The notes under the pieces are model-generated. The model worked only from the letters and a program-made list of their open reading frames with translations. It searched no databases and was not told the origin of the DNA. 40,105 nucleotides of DNA from Candidatus Puniceispirillum sp. (GTDB taxonomy: Bacteria > Electryoneota > RPQS01 > DYHQ01), in NCBI GenBank assembly GCA_020724065.1, contig DYHQ01000002.1:12239-52343 (forward strand). The letters run 5' to 3'. The translations under genes were made by a program, and so were the position numbers. This document shows positions 24,955-33,877 of the stretch, in pieces; within the stretch, counting starts at the first letter, position 1; every line of letters begins with the position of its first letter.

Positions 24955-25716
24955 TTATTTGCTTGCAGTAAGAATATCGGGAGCGCCCTTCTTGACGACG
25001 ATCGTGTGCTCGAAATGAGCCGATGGCATCCGATCCCGCGATACAACGCGCCATTCCCCGATGGTATCCACTTCTCCCGTGCCGACGTTCACCATAGGTT
25101 CGATGGCCAGAACCATATTCTCTTGCATCACGGGTCCCCGCCCCGGCGCACCGAAATTGGGGATGGGGGGTTCCTCATGAAGCTGACGCCCCACCCCGTG
25201 CCCCACCAGTTCCCGTACAACGGAGAAACTGCGAGAGGTGACATGTTCCTCGATGGCATGCGAAACATCGGAAATCCGATTTCCTGCGCGAGCCTTGGCA
25301 ATTCCGCGCATTAGTGCCTCGCGGGTGGCCCGCATCAGCCGCTGCCTCAAACCATCTACGCGACCGATAGCAAAGGTCATCGCCGCATCGCCGAAGAACC
25401 CGTCTTTCTCGACGCCGATGTCCACTCCGACAATCTGCCCGGCCTTCAATGGTCGTCCGTCGGGAATTCCGTGAACAACCTCCTCCTCGATGGAAACACA
25501 GGCAGATGCGGGAAAAGGTTTTCCCTCGGGATTGGGGTAGCCTTTGAACGCCGAGCGGCCCCCTTGACCCCGAATATACCTCTCGACAGCCTCGTCTATT
25601 TTGTCCGTCGGTGTTCCCGGTACCATCAGGGGCTCTACGGCGTGAAAAGCACCGACCACAACTCGACAGGCCTCGCGTATCGCTTCAATTTCGGCGGGTG
25701 TCTTGATGGAAATCAC
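24955..25716 (-). CDS. map: Methionine aminopeptidase, type I
   Basis: Removes N-terminal Met from nascent proteins. 253 residues with the dinuclear metal ligands D99 (VDIGV), D110 (GDAA), H173 (GHGVGRQLHEEP), E206 (AIEPMV) and E236 (HFEHT). I prefer the GTG start at 25716: AGGGG lies 6 nt upstream and the family N-terminus begins VISIKTPAEIEAIRE. An ATG at 25737 adds seven residues without an SD and increases the overlap with adk, which is already 32 bp. The adk-map-infA order is typical. Confidence 0.95.
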   Translation of the reverse strand: MISIKTPAEIEAIREACRVVVGAFHAVEPLMVPGTPTDKIDEAVERYIRGQGGRSAFKGYPNPEGKPFPASACVSIEEEVVHGIPDGRPLKAGQIVGVDIGVEKDGFFGDAAMTFAIGRVDGLRQRLMRATREALMRGIAKARAGNRISDVSHAIEEHVTSRSFSVVRELVGHGVGRQLHEEPPIPNFGAPGRGPVMQENMVLAIEPMVNVGTGEVDTIGEWRVVSRDRMPSAHFEHTIVVKKGAPDILTASK

Positions 25717-26374
25717 TTCCCGCCCCTGCAAGTGCATGAATCAGCCGGTCGAAGACCTCGTCAACCGAGCCCTCACCGGAAATTTCGCTCAACAGACCCG
25801 AGCGACGATAGTAATCCTTCAGCGGTTCTGTCTGTACAGTATAGACCTTCAAACGCCGCTCGACGGTCTCTGGCTTGTCATCGTCCCGCTGCACAATCAC
25901 TGTCTGCCCTTTGGGGCAGCGATGCCTCTTTGCAGCTTCGGGATCCAGCAACTGATTGAAAACCGCCCCACAAGTCGCGCAGCTCCGCCGCGCCGACAGC
26001 CTCTCGATAAGCAGCCGCATGGGGACTTCAATTGAGAGCACGGCGTCAAGCTTTCGCTGTAGTTGCTTCAGGATTCTGTCCAAGCCTTCTGCCTGCGCGA
26101 GCGTTCGCGGGAATCCGTCAAAGATCACGCCGTTTCGCGCATCCGGCGCCTCCAATCGAGCGCGCACCATTTCGAGAATAAGACCATCCGGCACCAGTTC
26201 TCCCCGCCGCATATAGGCGGAAGCATGTCGGCCCAAGACCGTTCCGCCGCGGCTCTCAGCTCTCAGCATATCCCCCGTTGAGATTTGAGGCTCACCCAAA
26301 TACGCCATGAGCTTCTGGGCCTGCGTTCCCTTTCCCACGCCGGGAGCGCCGAGGAGAACGACCATTTTCGACAT
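25685..26374 (-). CDS. adk: Adenylate kinase (long form with LID domain)
   Basis: Interconverts ATP + AMP and 2 ADP; 229 residues. The P-loop GAPGVGKGT is at 9-17, the AMP-binding part includes ISTGDMLRAE and FDGFPRTLAQAE, and the LID begins about residue 126. The LID has C132-x2-C135 and C153, as in zinc-bearing forms. The usual fourth ligand (Cys/Asp three residues after the third cysteine) is replaced by Gly; H151 is a possible substitute. QRDDDKPETVERRL follows. The start has no SD but lies 2 nt after the secY stop, so coupling is likely. The C-terminus overlaps map by 32 bp. Confidence 0.95.
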   Translation of the reverse strand: MSKMVVLLGAPGVGKGTQAQKLMAYLGEPQISTGDMLRAESRGGTVLGRHASAYMRRGELVPDGLILEMVRARLEAPDARNGVIFDGFPRTLAQAEGLDRILKQLQRKLDAVLSIEVPMRLLIERLSARRSCATCGAVFNQLLDPEAAKRHRCPKGQTVIVQRDDDKPETVERRLKVYTVQTEPLKDYYRRSGLLSEISGEGSVDEVFDRLIHALAGAGSDFHQDTRRN

Positions 26375-26376
26375 GC

Positions 26377-27705
26377 TTACATTCGGCGGCGGCCGCGGAT
26401 GCGCCCCGTCTTCATCAATCCGTCATAATGGCGCATCACCAGATGTGATTCGACCTGCTGCAGAGTGTCGAGAGCGACCCCCACGACGATCAGGATACTC
26501 GTGCCTCCATAGAAGGATGCAAAATTCCAACTGACATTGAATTGACTGATGATCATTGTCGGCACGACAGCGATGAGCCCAAGAAAGATGGCTCCGGGCA
26601 GGGTTACCTTTGAAAGAACATTATCAATAAAATCAGAAGTATGTTTCCCGGGCCGAATACCGGGAATGAATCCCCCTTGCTTCTTCATGTTATCGGCCAA
26701 ATCCACCGGATTCAGTACAATCGCCGTATAGAAATAGGTGAAGAAGACAATGAGCAAAAAGTAGAAAACCATGTACAGGGCCGAATTGGTATCAAAGTAG
26801 ATTTGGAGCGAGTCTCTCAGTCCGCTTTCAGGCAGTATCGTAGCCACAGAGGAGGGAATGAACATGATAGACTGGGCAAAAATAATCGGCATCACGCCCG
26901 CGGTGTTGACGCGCAGCGGGATGTGCGTGCTTTGGCCGCCATAGATTTTGCGCCCAATCACGCGCTTGGCATATTGCACCGGAATTTTGCGCATTCCTTG
27001 GGTAATCCCGACAACCGCCATGGTAACGAAGAAGAGCATAACAAGGAAAAAGACATCCGTCAGAATGTGACGGTTGCCTGCCGCAATCATCTGTGCTTCT
27101 TCCATGACGGCGTAAGGGAAACGATCCATGATGCCGACAAAGATAAGCAAGCTGATTCCATTACCGATACCGCGTTCCGAAATCTGCTCCCCCAACCACA
27201 TAATCAGCGTTGTGCCCGCCGCCAATGTCACCATCGTGAGGAAGTTGAAACCGACCCCGGGATTCGGCACCACCGGCGCACCGGAAGGGGCCACGAGTCG
27301 CGTCAAGAAAACGGAAGCTCCTCCGGCTTGAAGCGCGGCGATGACGACCGTGCCGTAGCGCGTCAATTGCGTGATTTTTTTGCGACCTTCTTCTCCCTCT
27401 TTCTGGAGCTTCTGGAAATAAGGAACCACCGTGCCCATGAGCTGGAAGATGATCGAAGCCGAGATGTAGGGCATAATCCCCAGGGCAAAAATGGTCGCGC
27501 GTTGAAAAGCTCCTCCCACAAACATGTCGTAGAGGCCGAAAAGAGTATTCGCGCTTTGTTTGAAGAATTCGCCGAGCGCACCCGCATCAATCCCGGGCAC
27601 AGGAACATGGCCCCCAATTCGATAGACCAAGAAAATGCCGAGGGTGAAGAGAATTCGGGCCTTCAGCTCCGGAATTTTGAAAATAGATGCGAAGCGATCA
27701 AGCAT
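26377..27705 (-). CDS. secY: Protein translocase channel subunit SecY
   Basis: Central pore of the Sec translocon in the inner membrane; 442 residues with ten predicted membrane helices, starting MLDRFASIFKIPELKARILFTL. Family landmarks include GIMPYISASIIFQLM near helix 2, GERGIGNGISLLIF-like sequence (ERGIGNGISLLIFVGI) in helix 5, VGITQGMRKIPVQYAKR in the cytosolic loop and INTAGVMPIIFAQ-like sequence (VNTAGVMPIIFAQSIMF). The start shares one base with the rplO stop (TAATG). Confidence 0.98.
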   Translation of the reverse strand: MLDRFASIFKIPELKARILFTLGIFLVYRIGGHVPVPGIDAGALGEFFKQSANTLFGLYDMFVGGAFQRATIFALGIMPYISASIIFQLMGTVVPYFQKLQKEGEEGRKKITQLTRYGTVVIAALQAGGASVFLTRLVAPSGAPVVPNPGVGFNFLTMVTLAAGTTLIMWLGEQISERGIGNGISLLIFVGIMDRFPYAVMEEAQMIAAGNRHILTDVFFLVMLFFVTMAVVGITQGMRKIPVQYAKRVIGRKIYGGQSTHIPLRVNTAGVMPIIFAQSIMFIPSSVATILPESGLRDSLQIYFDTNSALYMVFYFLLIVFFTYFYTAIVLNPVDLADNMKKQGGFIPGIRPGKHTSDFIDNVLSKVTLPGAIFLGLIAVVPTMIISQFNVSWNFASFYGGTSILIVVGVALDTLQQVESHLVMRHYDGLMKTGRIRGRRRM

Positions 27706-28142
27706 TATTCGACGACCTCTCCACCAGCGGCAACAATTTTTTCGCGCGCCGATTCTGAAAGGGCAATGGAACGCAGTTTATAAGGGCGTGTGATGTCCCC
27801 GCTCCCCAAAAGCTTAATCGGTTTGCGCGCTGAAGCAACCAGTCCCGCCTGCTTCAAAGTCTCGGGTTCGACATCCATTCCCGCTGGCAGCTTCGCCAAA
27901 TCCTTCAGATTCACGACTTGCACGTCATCGCGCCAGATGTTCTTGAATCCACGCTTCGGCAGACGCCGATGAATGGGCATCTGCCCCCCTTCGAAACCCA
28001 ACTTGCGGCGGGCACCACTGCGGGACATCTGTCCTTTCTCCCCGCGCCCGGATGTGCCCCCTTTTCCCGAACCAGAGCCGCGACCAAGACGCTTCGGCTT
28101 CTTGCCGGAACCCGGAGCAGGAGTCAAGCGGTGAAGACTCAT
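27705..28142 (-). CDS. rplO: 50S ribosomal protein L15
   Basis: L15, 145 residues, a late 50S assembly protein. It starts MSLHRLTPAPGSGKKPKRLG and continues RGSGSGKGGTSGRGEKGQMSR, FEGGQMPIHRRLPKRGFKN and VVNLKDLAKLP. The start overlaps the rpmD stop (ATGA) and the stop overlaps the secY start by one base. Confidence 0.98.
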   Translation of the reverse strand: MSLHRLTPAPGSGKKPKRLGRGSGSGKGGTSGRGEKGQMSRSGARRKLGFEGGQMPIHRRLPKRGFKNIWRDDVQVVNLKDLAKLPAGMDVEPETLKQAGLVASARKPIKLLGSGDITRPYKLRSIALSESAREKIVAAGGEVVE

Positions 28143-28348
28143 GAGTCAGCTCCTCCCTCCGATGCGGCTTCCCAAACGACAAGGTGAGGCACCTTATTGA
28201 GCATGCCTCGAATCGCCGCATTATCAGGAAGTACGCGTGTCTGATTCAATTTCTTGAAACCAAGCGCTTCCACAATCCGTTTTTGGCGATAGCTGCGACC
28301 GATGGCGCTATGCACCCAGGTGGCCTTCAATTTGTCCGATTTCCTCAT
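28139..28348 (-). CDS. rpmD: 50S ribosomal protein L30
   Basis: L30, 69 residues, slightly longer than the usual 58-62. The family core is KATWVHSAIGRSYRQKRIVE, ALGFKKLNQTRVLPDNAAIRGM and NKVPHLVVWE. It lies between rpsE (11-bp gap) and rplO (4-bp overlap). The six or seven residues beyond HLVVWE are extra. Confidence 0.96.
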   Translation of the reverse strand: MRKSDKLKATWVHSAIGRSYRQKRIVEALGFKKLNQTRVLPDNAAIRGMLNKVPHLVVWEAASEGGADS

Positions 28349-28359
28349 GGAGACACTTC

Positions 28360-28914
28360 CTATCCTTCAAAGACCTCACGCACGCTAAGGTTGCGTTTCT
28401 CCGCGGCGATGCGAACATCCATGAGTCCGCCCAAAGCGATCAGGGCCGCCTTCACGACATTATGTGTGTTGTTCGTGCCAAGCACCTTCGTCAGTACATC
28501 CCGCACACCCAAACATTCCATGATCGCCCGAATCGCTCCACCCGCAATGACTCCGGTTCCCGGCGACGCAGGCTTCAAGACCACATGCCCGGCTCCAAAC
28601 TTTCCCTGCACCCCGTGAGGCAGAGTCACTCCAACAAGAGGATAACGCTTCATCGAGCGCTTGGCGGCCTCCGTCCCCTTCGTGATCGCGTCCGTCACTT
28701 CATTGGCCTTGCCGAGGCCAAAGCCGACGCGTCCATGACCATCCCCAACTACGACGACGGCGTTGAAGGAGAAATTGCGCCCTCCCTTAACGACCTTCGC
28801 CACGCGGTTGACATGAACGACCTTCTCGATCAGGGTCAGTTCAGAGGTGGCTTCTTCACTTACAACGCCCGTATCGCGCTCGCGACCTTTTCGGTCTCTT
28901 TCTCTTGGAGTCAT
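28360..28914 (-). CDS. rpsE: 30S ribosomal protein S5
   Basis: S5, 184 residues, contributes to decoding accuracy and mRNA unwinding. The N-terminal double-stranded RNA-binding fold contains [36 protein letters not shown] and [12 protein letters not shown]-like sequence ([17 protein letters not shown]). The C-terminal half has [20 protein letters not shown]. The first 25 residues are charged and variable, as usual. Confidence 0.98.
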   Translation of the reverse strand: MTPRERDRKGRERDTGVVSEEATSELTLIEKVVHVNRVAKVVKGGRNFSFNAVVVVGDGHGRVGFGLGKANEVTDAITKGTEAAKRSMKRYPLVGVTLPHGVQGKFGAGHVVLKPASPGTGVIAGGAIRAIMECLGVRDVLTKVLGTNNTHNVVKAALIALGGLMDVRIAAEKRNLSVREVFEG

Positions 28915-28921
28915 AGGCTTC

Positions 28922-29296
28922 TTAGAATTTTAGGCCGGCCGCTCTCGCACTCTCTGCCAACGCCCGCACGCGCCCATGGTAGAGAAATCCGTTGCGGTCA
29001 AAAACAACACGCTCGATATCTTTTTCTTTCGCTTTCGCCGCCACCGCTTCGCCGACGCGCCGGGCTTTCTCCACCGGTTTCTTCCCCTTCAATTCCTCGT
29101 ACAGCCCCGGCATCCGCGACGAAACACCGGATATTGTCTTCCCCGCACCATCGTCAACAAGCTGTGCAAAAATATGCCGATTACTGCGATAGACAACCAA
29201 ACGCGGACACTGCGCGGTTCCCTTGACGACTTTGTGAATATGCTTCTTGCGGCGCATGCGCGCTTGTTCACGGCGCACACCAGGTTTTTGAATCAT
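28922..29296 (-). CDS. rplR: 50S ribosomal protein L18
   Basis: L18, 124 residues, binds 5S rRNA together with L5. [55 protein letters not shown] and [19 protein letters not shown] match the family to the C-terminus. It lies 7 bp upstream of rpsE and 66 bp downstream of rplF. Confidence 0.98.
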   Translation of the reverse strand: MIQKPGVRREQARMRRKKHIHKVVKGTAQCPRLVVYRSNRHIFAQLVDDGAGKTISGVSSRMPGLYEELKGKKPVEKARRVGEAVAAKAKEKDIERVVFDRNGFLYHGRVRALAESARAAGLKF

Positions 29297-29362
29297 GGAT
29301 GACCTCCTTGCCGAAGCGCGGATCCCATACTTGAGACACGCCGCACTTCCTTCGAGGAATTT

Positions 29363-29899
29363 CTACTTAGCCGTCTTGCCTGCCTTCCGATGGATACGCT
29401 CTCCCGCATAGCAGATTCCCTTGCCCTTGTAGGGCTCGGGTTTCCGGATGCGTCGAATCTGAGCCGCGATCTCCCCGACTTGCTCGCGGTCTATGCCAGA
29501 GATGATGATGGATGTCGGTTTCGGCACTTCAATCTTGACTCCGGCGGGAGTTGTGAAAAAGACTCCGTGACTGAAGCCGACGCTCAGCAAGATACCCCGC
29601 TTCCTTGGCTCGGCACGGTAGCCGACTCCGACAATCTCCAGCTCCTTCGAGTATCCCTGCACAACCCCTGTGATCATATTCTGCAACAGGGCGCGGGTCA
29701 ACCCATGGAGCGCCTTCTGCGCTTTCGTATCCGATTTCCGACGGACACTCAGGCTTTGGCTCTCTGACGAGATCTCCATATCGGGATGAAACGCACGCTC
29801 GATTTCACCCAGCGGCCCCTTGATTTTCACTTGGGAACCTGAAATCGTGACCTGCACACCCTTGGGAATTGAAATGCCTTTTCGACCAATGCGCGACAT
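29363..29899 (-). CDS. rplF: 50S ribosomal protein L6
   Basis: L6, 178 residues, two tandem repeats of the same fold near the GTPase-associated centre. It begins MSRIGRKGISIPKGVQV and ends with RIRKPEPYKGKGICYAGE followed by the basic tail RIHRKAGKTAK. I use the ATG at 29899 (family N-terminus); a TTG three codons upstream is closer to AAGGAT but adds non-family residues. Confidence 0.97.
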   Translation of the reverse strand: MSRIGRKGISIPKGVQVTISGSQVKIKGPLGEIERAFHPDMEISSESQSLSVRRKSDTKAQKALHGLTRALLQNMITGVVQGYSKELEIVGVGYRAEPRKRGILLSVGFSHGVFFTTPAGVKIEVPKPTSIIISGIDREQVGEIAAQIRRIRKPEPYKGKGICYAGERIHRKAGKTAK

Positions 29900-29943
29900 A
29901 ATGTCCAATAATCCTTAGAACAAACTCGAGTCCCTTGAGCAGA

Positions 29944-30342
29944 CTACCAGATGTAGGCCAGCACCTCTCCCCCCACGCCGAGCTTGCGTGCCCGCGCGCC
30001 GGTCATAATGCCGCGCGGAGTCGAGAGAATCGTGAGTCCCAATCCATTGAGAACACGCGGGATTTCGTCCTTGCCGACATATCGGCGCCAACCGGGTGTG
30101 GAGACTCGCTTCAGACCCGCAATCGCCGATTTGCCGCCTCCGCCATATTTCAAATAGAGGCGAAGGAACCCCTGTCGTCCATCATCCACATAGACATAAT
30201 CGCGGATGTATCCCCCATCCAACAGAACTTGGGACAGTGATTTCTTCAAGGCCGAGTAGGGAATATCCACTTTCATGTGCCGGGCATGCATCGCATTGCG
30301 AATCCGCGTCAGGAAATCGGCGATGGGATCAGTCGTTGGCAT
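29944..30342 (-). CDS. rpsH: 30S ribosomal protein S8
   Basis: S8, 132 residues, binds the 16S central domain and in E. coli represses the spc operon. It begins MPTTDPIADFLTRIRNAM, and the C-terminus is LTILSTPRGIMTGARARKLG followed by VGGEVLAYIW. Two ATG codons are adjacent; the second (30342) is 5 nt from GGAG and fits the family. Confidence 0.97.
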   Translation of the reverse strand: MPTTDPIADFLTRIRNAMHARHMKVDIPYSALKKSLSQVLLDGGYIRDYVYVDDGRQGFLRLYLKYGGGGKSAIAGLKRVSTPGWRRYVGKDEIPRVLNGLGLTILSTPRGIMTGARARKLGVGGEVLAYIW

Positions 30343-30394
30343 CATTTCTCCATTAAAGAAGGGGCAAGTTCGCCTTCATGCGAGCGACACTTCT

Positions 30395-30580
30395 CTACCA
30401 GCTCGCCTTGACGACTCCCGGAATTTCGCCAAAGAGGGCCAATTGTCGGAAGCAGATGCGGCACAAACCGAATTTGCGGATGTAGGCGCGTGCTCGGCCA
30501 CACCGTCTGCAACGATTATGTTGACGAACCTTAAACTTCGGCGTCCTTGCAGCCTTCACCATCATGGCACGACGGGCCAT
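30395..30580 (-). CDS. rpsN: 30S ribosomal protein S14, short zinc-binding type
   Basis: 61-residue C+ type S14 with zinc ligands C24, C27, C40 and C43 (CRRC then CRIC) and the C-terminal [12 protein letters not shown]. The long zinc-free type is about 101 residues. Keeping the zinc form next to zinc-type S4 and L36 suggests that this core operon has not been remodelled for zinc-poor conditions. Confidence 0.97.
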   Translation of the reverse strand: MARRAMMVKAARTPKFKVRQHNRCRRCGRARAYIRKFGLCRICFRQLALFGEIPGVVKASW

Positions 30581-30608
30581 AGTGCTCCATTCTTAGGCTT
30601 TCTATGAT

Positions 30609-31364
30609 TCATTTGTCCTCGGAGGGAGGCACCACAACGGTCTCCGCCACGGGCAATTCCGCAGCCGATTCAGCCGCAGCTCCTCTTTTGCGGAATGGCA
30701 TGCCGAACTCTTTCAGCAGTTCATAGGCTTCTTCGTCCGTTTTGGCCGTCGTGACGAAGGTAATGTCCATCCCGCGAATCTTCTCTATCTTATCATAATC
30801 AATCTCGGGAAATACGACTTGTTCTTTGACTCCCAAGGTATAGTTGCCCCGTCCATCAAAACTCCGGTCCGAGACACCACGAAAATCGCGGATGCGAGGA
30901 ATCGCCACAGCAAGCAACCGATCCAAGAATTCGTACATGGTCATGCTTCGGAGAGTCACATAGGCGCCGATGGGCATGCCGGCGCGCAATTTGAAATTGG
31001 AAACCGATTTGTGCGCACGCGCAATGGCGGGTTTCTGACCGGTCACAATGGCCAAATCCCCCATGACCGCATCCAACAGCTTGGCATTCTGACTGGCGTC
31101 TCCAGCGCCAACATTGACGACAATCTTGGCGATATGAGGCACCTGCATGATGTTCTTATATCCGAATTTCTCGCGCAATGCAGGGACAATCCGCTCGCGA
31201 TATTCACGGCGTAGGCGAGGTTCATAACCCGCGGGTACTGGCGGGCGGGCGCCGATTGCGGGAGCCGCTCCGCCTTTTCCTTTGGCAGGCTTGGCTACTT
31301 TGCCAGCTTTCACTTCTTTGCCGACCTTGGCCTTTGCCTCTGGCTTTGTCTTCTCAGCGGCCAT
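30609..31364 (-). CDS. rplE: 50S ribosomal protein L5 with N- and C-terminal extensions
   Basis: L5 binds 5S rRNA and bridges to the 30S head. The family core (about 48-225) has [60 protein letters not shown] and [20 protein letters not shown]. The whole protein has 251 residues against the usual 179. A Lys/Ala-rich N-extension of about 46 residues and an Ala/Glu/Val-rich C-extension of about 25 residues flank the core. No alternative start with a good SD would remove the N-extension, and the ATG overlaps rplX by 11 bp, so the extension is probably real. Confidence 0.95.
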   Translation of the reverse strand: MAAEKTKPEAKAKVGKEVKAGKVAKPAKGKGGAAPAIGARPPVPAGYEPRLRREYRERIVPALREKFGYKNIMQVPHIAKIVVNVGAGDASQNAKLLDAVMGDLAIVTGQKPAIARAHKSVSNFKLRAGMPIGAYVTLRSMTMYEFLDRLLAVAIPRIRDFRGVSDRSFDGRGNYTLGVKEQVVFPEIDYDKIEKIRGMDITFVTTAKTDEEAYELLKEFGMPFRKRGAAAESAAELPVAETVVVPPSEDK

Positions 31365-31683
31365 CCGGTATCATCTCATTACTTATTTTGGCAATGCGAA
31401 CACGCTGCTTCTTCTCTCCTCCCGTCAGCACGACGCGCCCCACGCGCGTGGGCTGATTCGTCTTGGGGTCAATCATCATCACATTGGAGACATGAATCGG
31501 TCCCTCCTTTTCGACAATGCCTCCTTGCGGATTCTTCGGGCTGCGCTTCATGTGACGCTTGATAAAATGAATCCCCTCGACGATGATGCGTTGTTTGTCT
31601 GGGAAAACCTTCAAGACGCGTCCCCGCCGTCCCCGGTCATTGCCCACAATGACCAGCACCATATCATTTTTTTTGATTTTCAT
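31354..31683 (-). CDS. rplX: 50S ribosomal protein L24
   Basis: L24, 109 residues, an assembly initiator near the exit tunnel. The N-terminal KOW motif is [20 protein letters not shown] followed by [37 protein letters not shown] and the C-terminal [13 protein letters not shown] match the family. It lies between rplN (54-bp gap) and rplE (11-bp overlap). Confidence 0.97.
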   Translation of the reverse strand: MKIKKNDMVLVIVGNDRGRRGRVLKVFPDKQRIIVEGIHFIKRHMKRSPKNPQGGIVEKEGPIHVSNVMMIDPKTNQPTRVGRVVLTGGEKKQRVRIAKISNEMIPDGR

Positions 31684-31737
31684 AGGTCAGTAACTGTCTG
31701 TAAATTACCTCAGCGGCCCCGCAGACGCTCTGCACCG

Positions 31738-32106
31738 TCACACGACTTCCGGAGCCAGAGACACGATTTTCATATATTGCTTCTCTCGTAGCTCGCGCGC
31801 CACCGGCCCAAAGATTCGTGTTCCCCGCGGTTCTCCAAGATTGTCCAAGAGAACAGCCGCATTCTCATCAAAACGAATATAGGAGCCATCTTTGCGGCGA
31901 ACTTCTTTCGTCGTCCGGACGATGACGGCCTTGGACTTCTCCCCTTTCTTGACCGTGGCGCGAGGGACAGCCGATTTCACCGAAACGACAATCACATCGC
32001 CGACGGTCGCGTAGCGCCGTCCGGTCCCCCCAAGAACGCGGAAACACTCGACTTTTTTTGCTCCCGTATTGTCCGCAACGACAAGTTGGGTTTGCTCCCT
32101 TATCAT
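31738..32106 (-). CDS. rplN: 50S ribosomal protein L14
   Basis: L14, 122 residues, the usual length. It begins [20 protein letters not shown] and has [39 protein letters not shown] and the C-terminal [15 protein letters not shown]. The protein contacts the 30S subunit and is a binding site for silencing factor RsfS in other bacteria. It starts 3 bp after rpsQ. Confidence 0.98.
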   Translation of the reverse strand: MIREQTQLVVADNTGAKKVECFRVLGGTGRRYATVGDVIVVSVKSAVPRATVKKGEKSKAVIVRTTKEVRRKDGSYIRFDENAAVLLDNLGEPRGTRIFGPVARELREKQYMKIVSLAPEVV

Positions 32107-32109
32107 AGA

Positions 32110-32385
32110 CTACTGTTGCCTCCCCAGAATCTCGACAAGACGCCACCTCTTGTGGCGTGACAGCGGCCGAGTCTCCGCAATGCGAACCCGATCCCCGATC
32201 TGGCAGGAATTCTCAGGATCATGAGCCATGAAAGTGCGCGTCCTGCGGACATATTTCCTGTACAGTGTATGAAGTACGCGGCGCTCGACGGCCACGACAA
32301 TGGTCTTGTCCATCTTATTGGAGACCACGACACCTTCGCGAACTTTGCGTCTGCTGCGCAGAGCGTCTGCGGCAATTCCACTCAT
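32110..32385 (-). CDS. rpsQ: 30S ribosomal protein S17
   Basis: S17, 91 residues, an early 16S-binding OB-fold protein. [20 protein letters not shown], the [20 protein letters not shown] segment, [20 protein letters not shown] and VEILG match the family. Its start overlaps the rpmC stop (ATGA). About seven N-terminal residues are extra. Confidence 0.97.
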   Translation of the reverse strand: MSGIAADALRSRRKVREGVVVSNKMDKTIVVAVERRVLHTLYRKYVRRTRTFMAHDPENSCQIGDRVRIAETRPLSRHKRWRLVEILGRQQ

Positions 32386-32624
32386 ACGGCGGCCCCTTTT
32401 GGCTTGCGAAGCCCCAGTTCAATTTCACGCAGTACGGTCCTCAAGCGTGCGATATCCCGGCGGATCAGCGTGACTCGTGCGGTGTTCGGAAGCTGCCCCG
32501 AGCTGAGTTGGAATCGAAGGGCTTCCAGCTTGTCCTCCCAATCGTGGAGTTTCTGCTGAAGCTCCGCAAGCGAGAGTTCTTTGAGCTCTTCCATCTTCAG
32601 CGGGGTGTCTTTTTCTCCGGCCAT
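32382..32624 (-). CDS. rpmC: 50S ribosomal protein L29
   Basis: L29, 80 residues, somewhat longer than the usual 60-70, near the exit tunnel where trigger factor and SRP bind. The helical hairpin core is [40 protein letters not shown] and [10 protein letters not shown]. It is separated from rplP by an unusual 133-bp spacer carrying a palindrome pair. Confidence 0.96.
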   Translation of the reverse strand: MAGEKDTPLKMEELKELSLAELQQKLHDWEDKLEALRFQLSSGQLPNTARVTLIRRDIARLRTVLREIELGLRKPKGAAV

Positions 32625-32648
32625 CTTTCGCCTAATTCTCTTACCAGT

Positions 32649-32668
32649 GCCTCGTAGAGAGGCTTTTC
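32649..32668 (+). other. Hairpin with short T tail on the plus strand
   Basis: GCCTC (32649-32653) pairs with GAGGC (32659-32663), followed on the plus strand by TTTTCC. It is antisense to the operon and lies in the rpmC-rplP spacer beside the palindrome pair; it may be part of the same inserted element. Confidence 0.3.
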
Positions 32669-32695
32669 CGTTAAGCCATGTTTGTCACTAAGCGA

Positions 32696-32735
32696 GACGC
32701 TCCTGCGTCCCGCAATACCGCACGCAGGAGCGTGC
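32696..32735. repeat. Inverted pair of small hairpins inserted between rplP and rpmC
   Basis: ACGCTCCTGCGT (32697-32708) is repeated perfectly inverted at 32722-32733 with a 13-nt spacer. Each arm is also a hairpin by itself: GACGC-TCCT-GCGTC (32696-32709) and GCACGC-AGGA-GCGTGC (32720-32735). A 12-bp stem could form in the polycistronic mRNA. There is no T-run for an intrinsic terminator. The architecture resembles mobile palindromic repeats. Confidence 0.62.
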
Positions 32736-32757
32736 AGTCTAGTGCGGAAAAGAAACG

Positions 32758-33174
32758 CTAATGTCGCATCTCCCTTTGGACAAAGTGGGTTTTGATAGGC
32801 AGTTTGTGCGAGGCCAAACGCAGAGCTTCCCGTGCCAAGGATTCCGGGACACCTTCAATTTCGAACAGGATTCGCCCCGGGCGAATGACCGCCACCCAGA
32901 ATTCCGGCGCTCCCTTCCCCTTCCCCTGGCGCGTCTCTGCCGGTTTCTTGGTGACCGGCTTATCGGGAAAAATCCGAATCCATACCTTGCCACCACGCCG
33001 AATATAGCGCGTCAAGGCAACACGCGCCGCCTCAATCTGGCGACTGCTCATCCAGCAGCATTCCAGCGCTTTCAGACCATATTCTCCGAACGCGACTTCT
33101 GCCCCGCGGCCCGCCATGCCTTTGCGGCGGCCTCGCTGCTGTTTACGATATTTGACTCTCTTGGGCGCAAGCAC
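32758..33174 (-). CDS. rplP: 50S ribosomal protein L16
   Basis: L16, 138 residues, near the A-site tRNA elbow. It begins [20 protein letters not shown], then [37 protein letters not shown] and [20 protein letters not shown] follow, with [20 protein letters not shown] next. A Cys-Cys pair occupies the ECCW position where Pro/Ala or Ala/Ala is more usual. The start is a GTG with AGGTGA upstream. Gaps of 55 bp to rpsC and 133 bp to rpmC are large for this operon. Confidence 0.97.
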   Translation of the reverse strand: MLAPKRVKYRKQQRGRRKGMAGRGAEVAFGEYGLKALECCWMSSRQIEAARVALTRYIRRGGKVWIRIFPDKPVTKKPAETRQGKGKGAPEFWVAVIRPGRILFEIEGVPESLAREALRLASHKLPIKTHFVQREMRH

Positions 33175-33229
33175 TTTACTATTTCACCTATACTTGTCGT
33201 TCCGATATTCAAAAGGAACGCTACGAGTT

Positions 33230-33868
33230 TCAGACTTCCTTCTTTCCCAGGATTTCCCCTTTGCAAATCCAAACTTTGACACCAATCGTGCCGTAGGTCG
33301 TCTTGGCGACGGCGAGAGCATAATCAATGTCGGCTCGCAGCGTATGCAAGGGGATTCGGCCATCCTTGTATCCTTCAGTCCGGGACATTTCCGCACCAGC
33401 CAGTCTTCCGGAACAGATGACCTTCACTCCTTCCGCTCCCATTCGGCGAGTCGTTTGAATCGCCTTCTTCATTGCGCGGCGAAAAGAGACTCGCCCCTCA
33501 AGCTGCCGAGCCACGGCATCCGCAACAAGCGCTGCCTCCAGCTCGGGTCGCTTGATTTCGAAGATATTGACTTGAACATCTTTCTGAGTCAATTGCCTCA
33601 ACTCTGCCTTGAGCTTATCCACCTCGACACCCTTGCGACCAATCACAATGCCGGGACGGGCGGTATGAATCGTCAAGGTGATTTGCCGGGGAGTGCGCTC
33701 AATCTGTGTCTTGGCAACGCCCGCCCCTTTCAAACGACTGGATAGATAGCGACGCAGATAGAGATCTTCATGCAACTTGTCCGCAAAGTTTCTCTCATCG
33801 AACCAATTGCTATCCCAGGTCTTGTTGATCCCGAGTCGCAATCCAATCGGATTTGTCTTCTGTCCCAC
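33230..33868 (-). CDS. rpsC: 30S ribosomal protein S3
   Basis: S3, 212 residues, lines the mRNA entry tunnel. It begins [20 protein letters not shown]. The KH domain GxxG loop is in [17 protein letters not shown], with [20 protein letters not shown] and [20 protein letters not shown] toward the C-terminus. The start is a GTG (33868) with GGGAG at 5-nt spacing that overlaps the rplV stop region. Confidence 0.98.
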   Translation of the reverse strand: MGQKTNPIGLRLGINKTWDSNWFDERNFADKLHEDLYLRRYLSSRLKGAGVAKTQIERTPRQITLTIHTARPGIVIGRKGVEVDKLKAELRQLTQKDVQVNIFEIKRPELEAALVADAVARQLEGRVSFRRAMKKAIQTTRRMGAEGVKVICSGRLAGAEMSRTEGYKDGRIPLHTLRADIDYALAVAKTTYGTIGVKVWICKGEILGKKEV

Positions 33869-33877
33869 ACGAACTCC

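Noticed and set aside
26641-27783. 380-residue plus-strand open frame opposite secY
   Set aside because: Translation is His/Asn/Glu/Arg-rich mirror sequence of the hydrophobic SecY codons; no domain visible.
29363-29908. rplF starting at the TTG three codons upstream
   Set aside because: The family N-terminus MSRIGRK begins at the ATG at 29899 and the extra residues are not conserved, although the SD spacing is not decisive.
32103-32381. 92-residue minus-strand frame overlapping rpsQ
   Set aside because: Out-of-frame shadow of S17, which shows the full family sequence in the adjacent frame.
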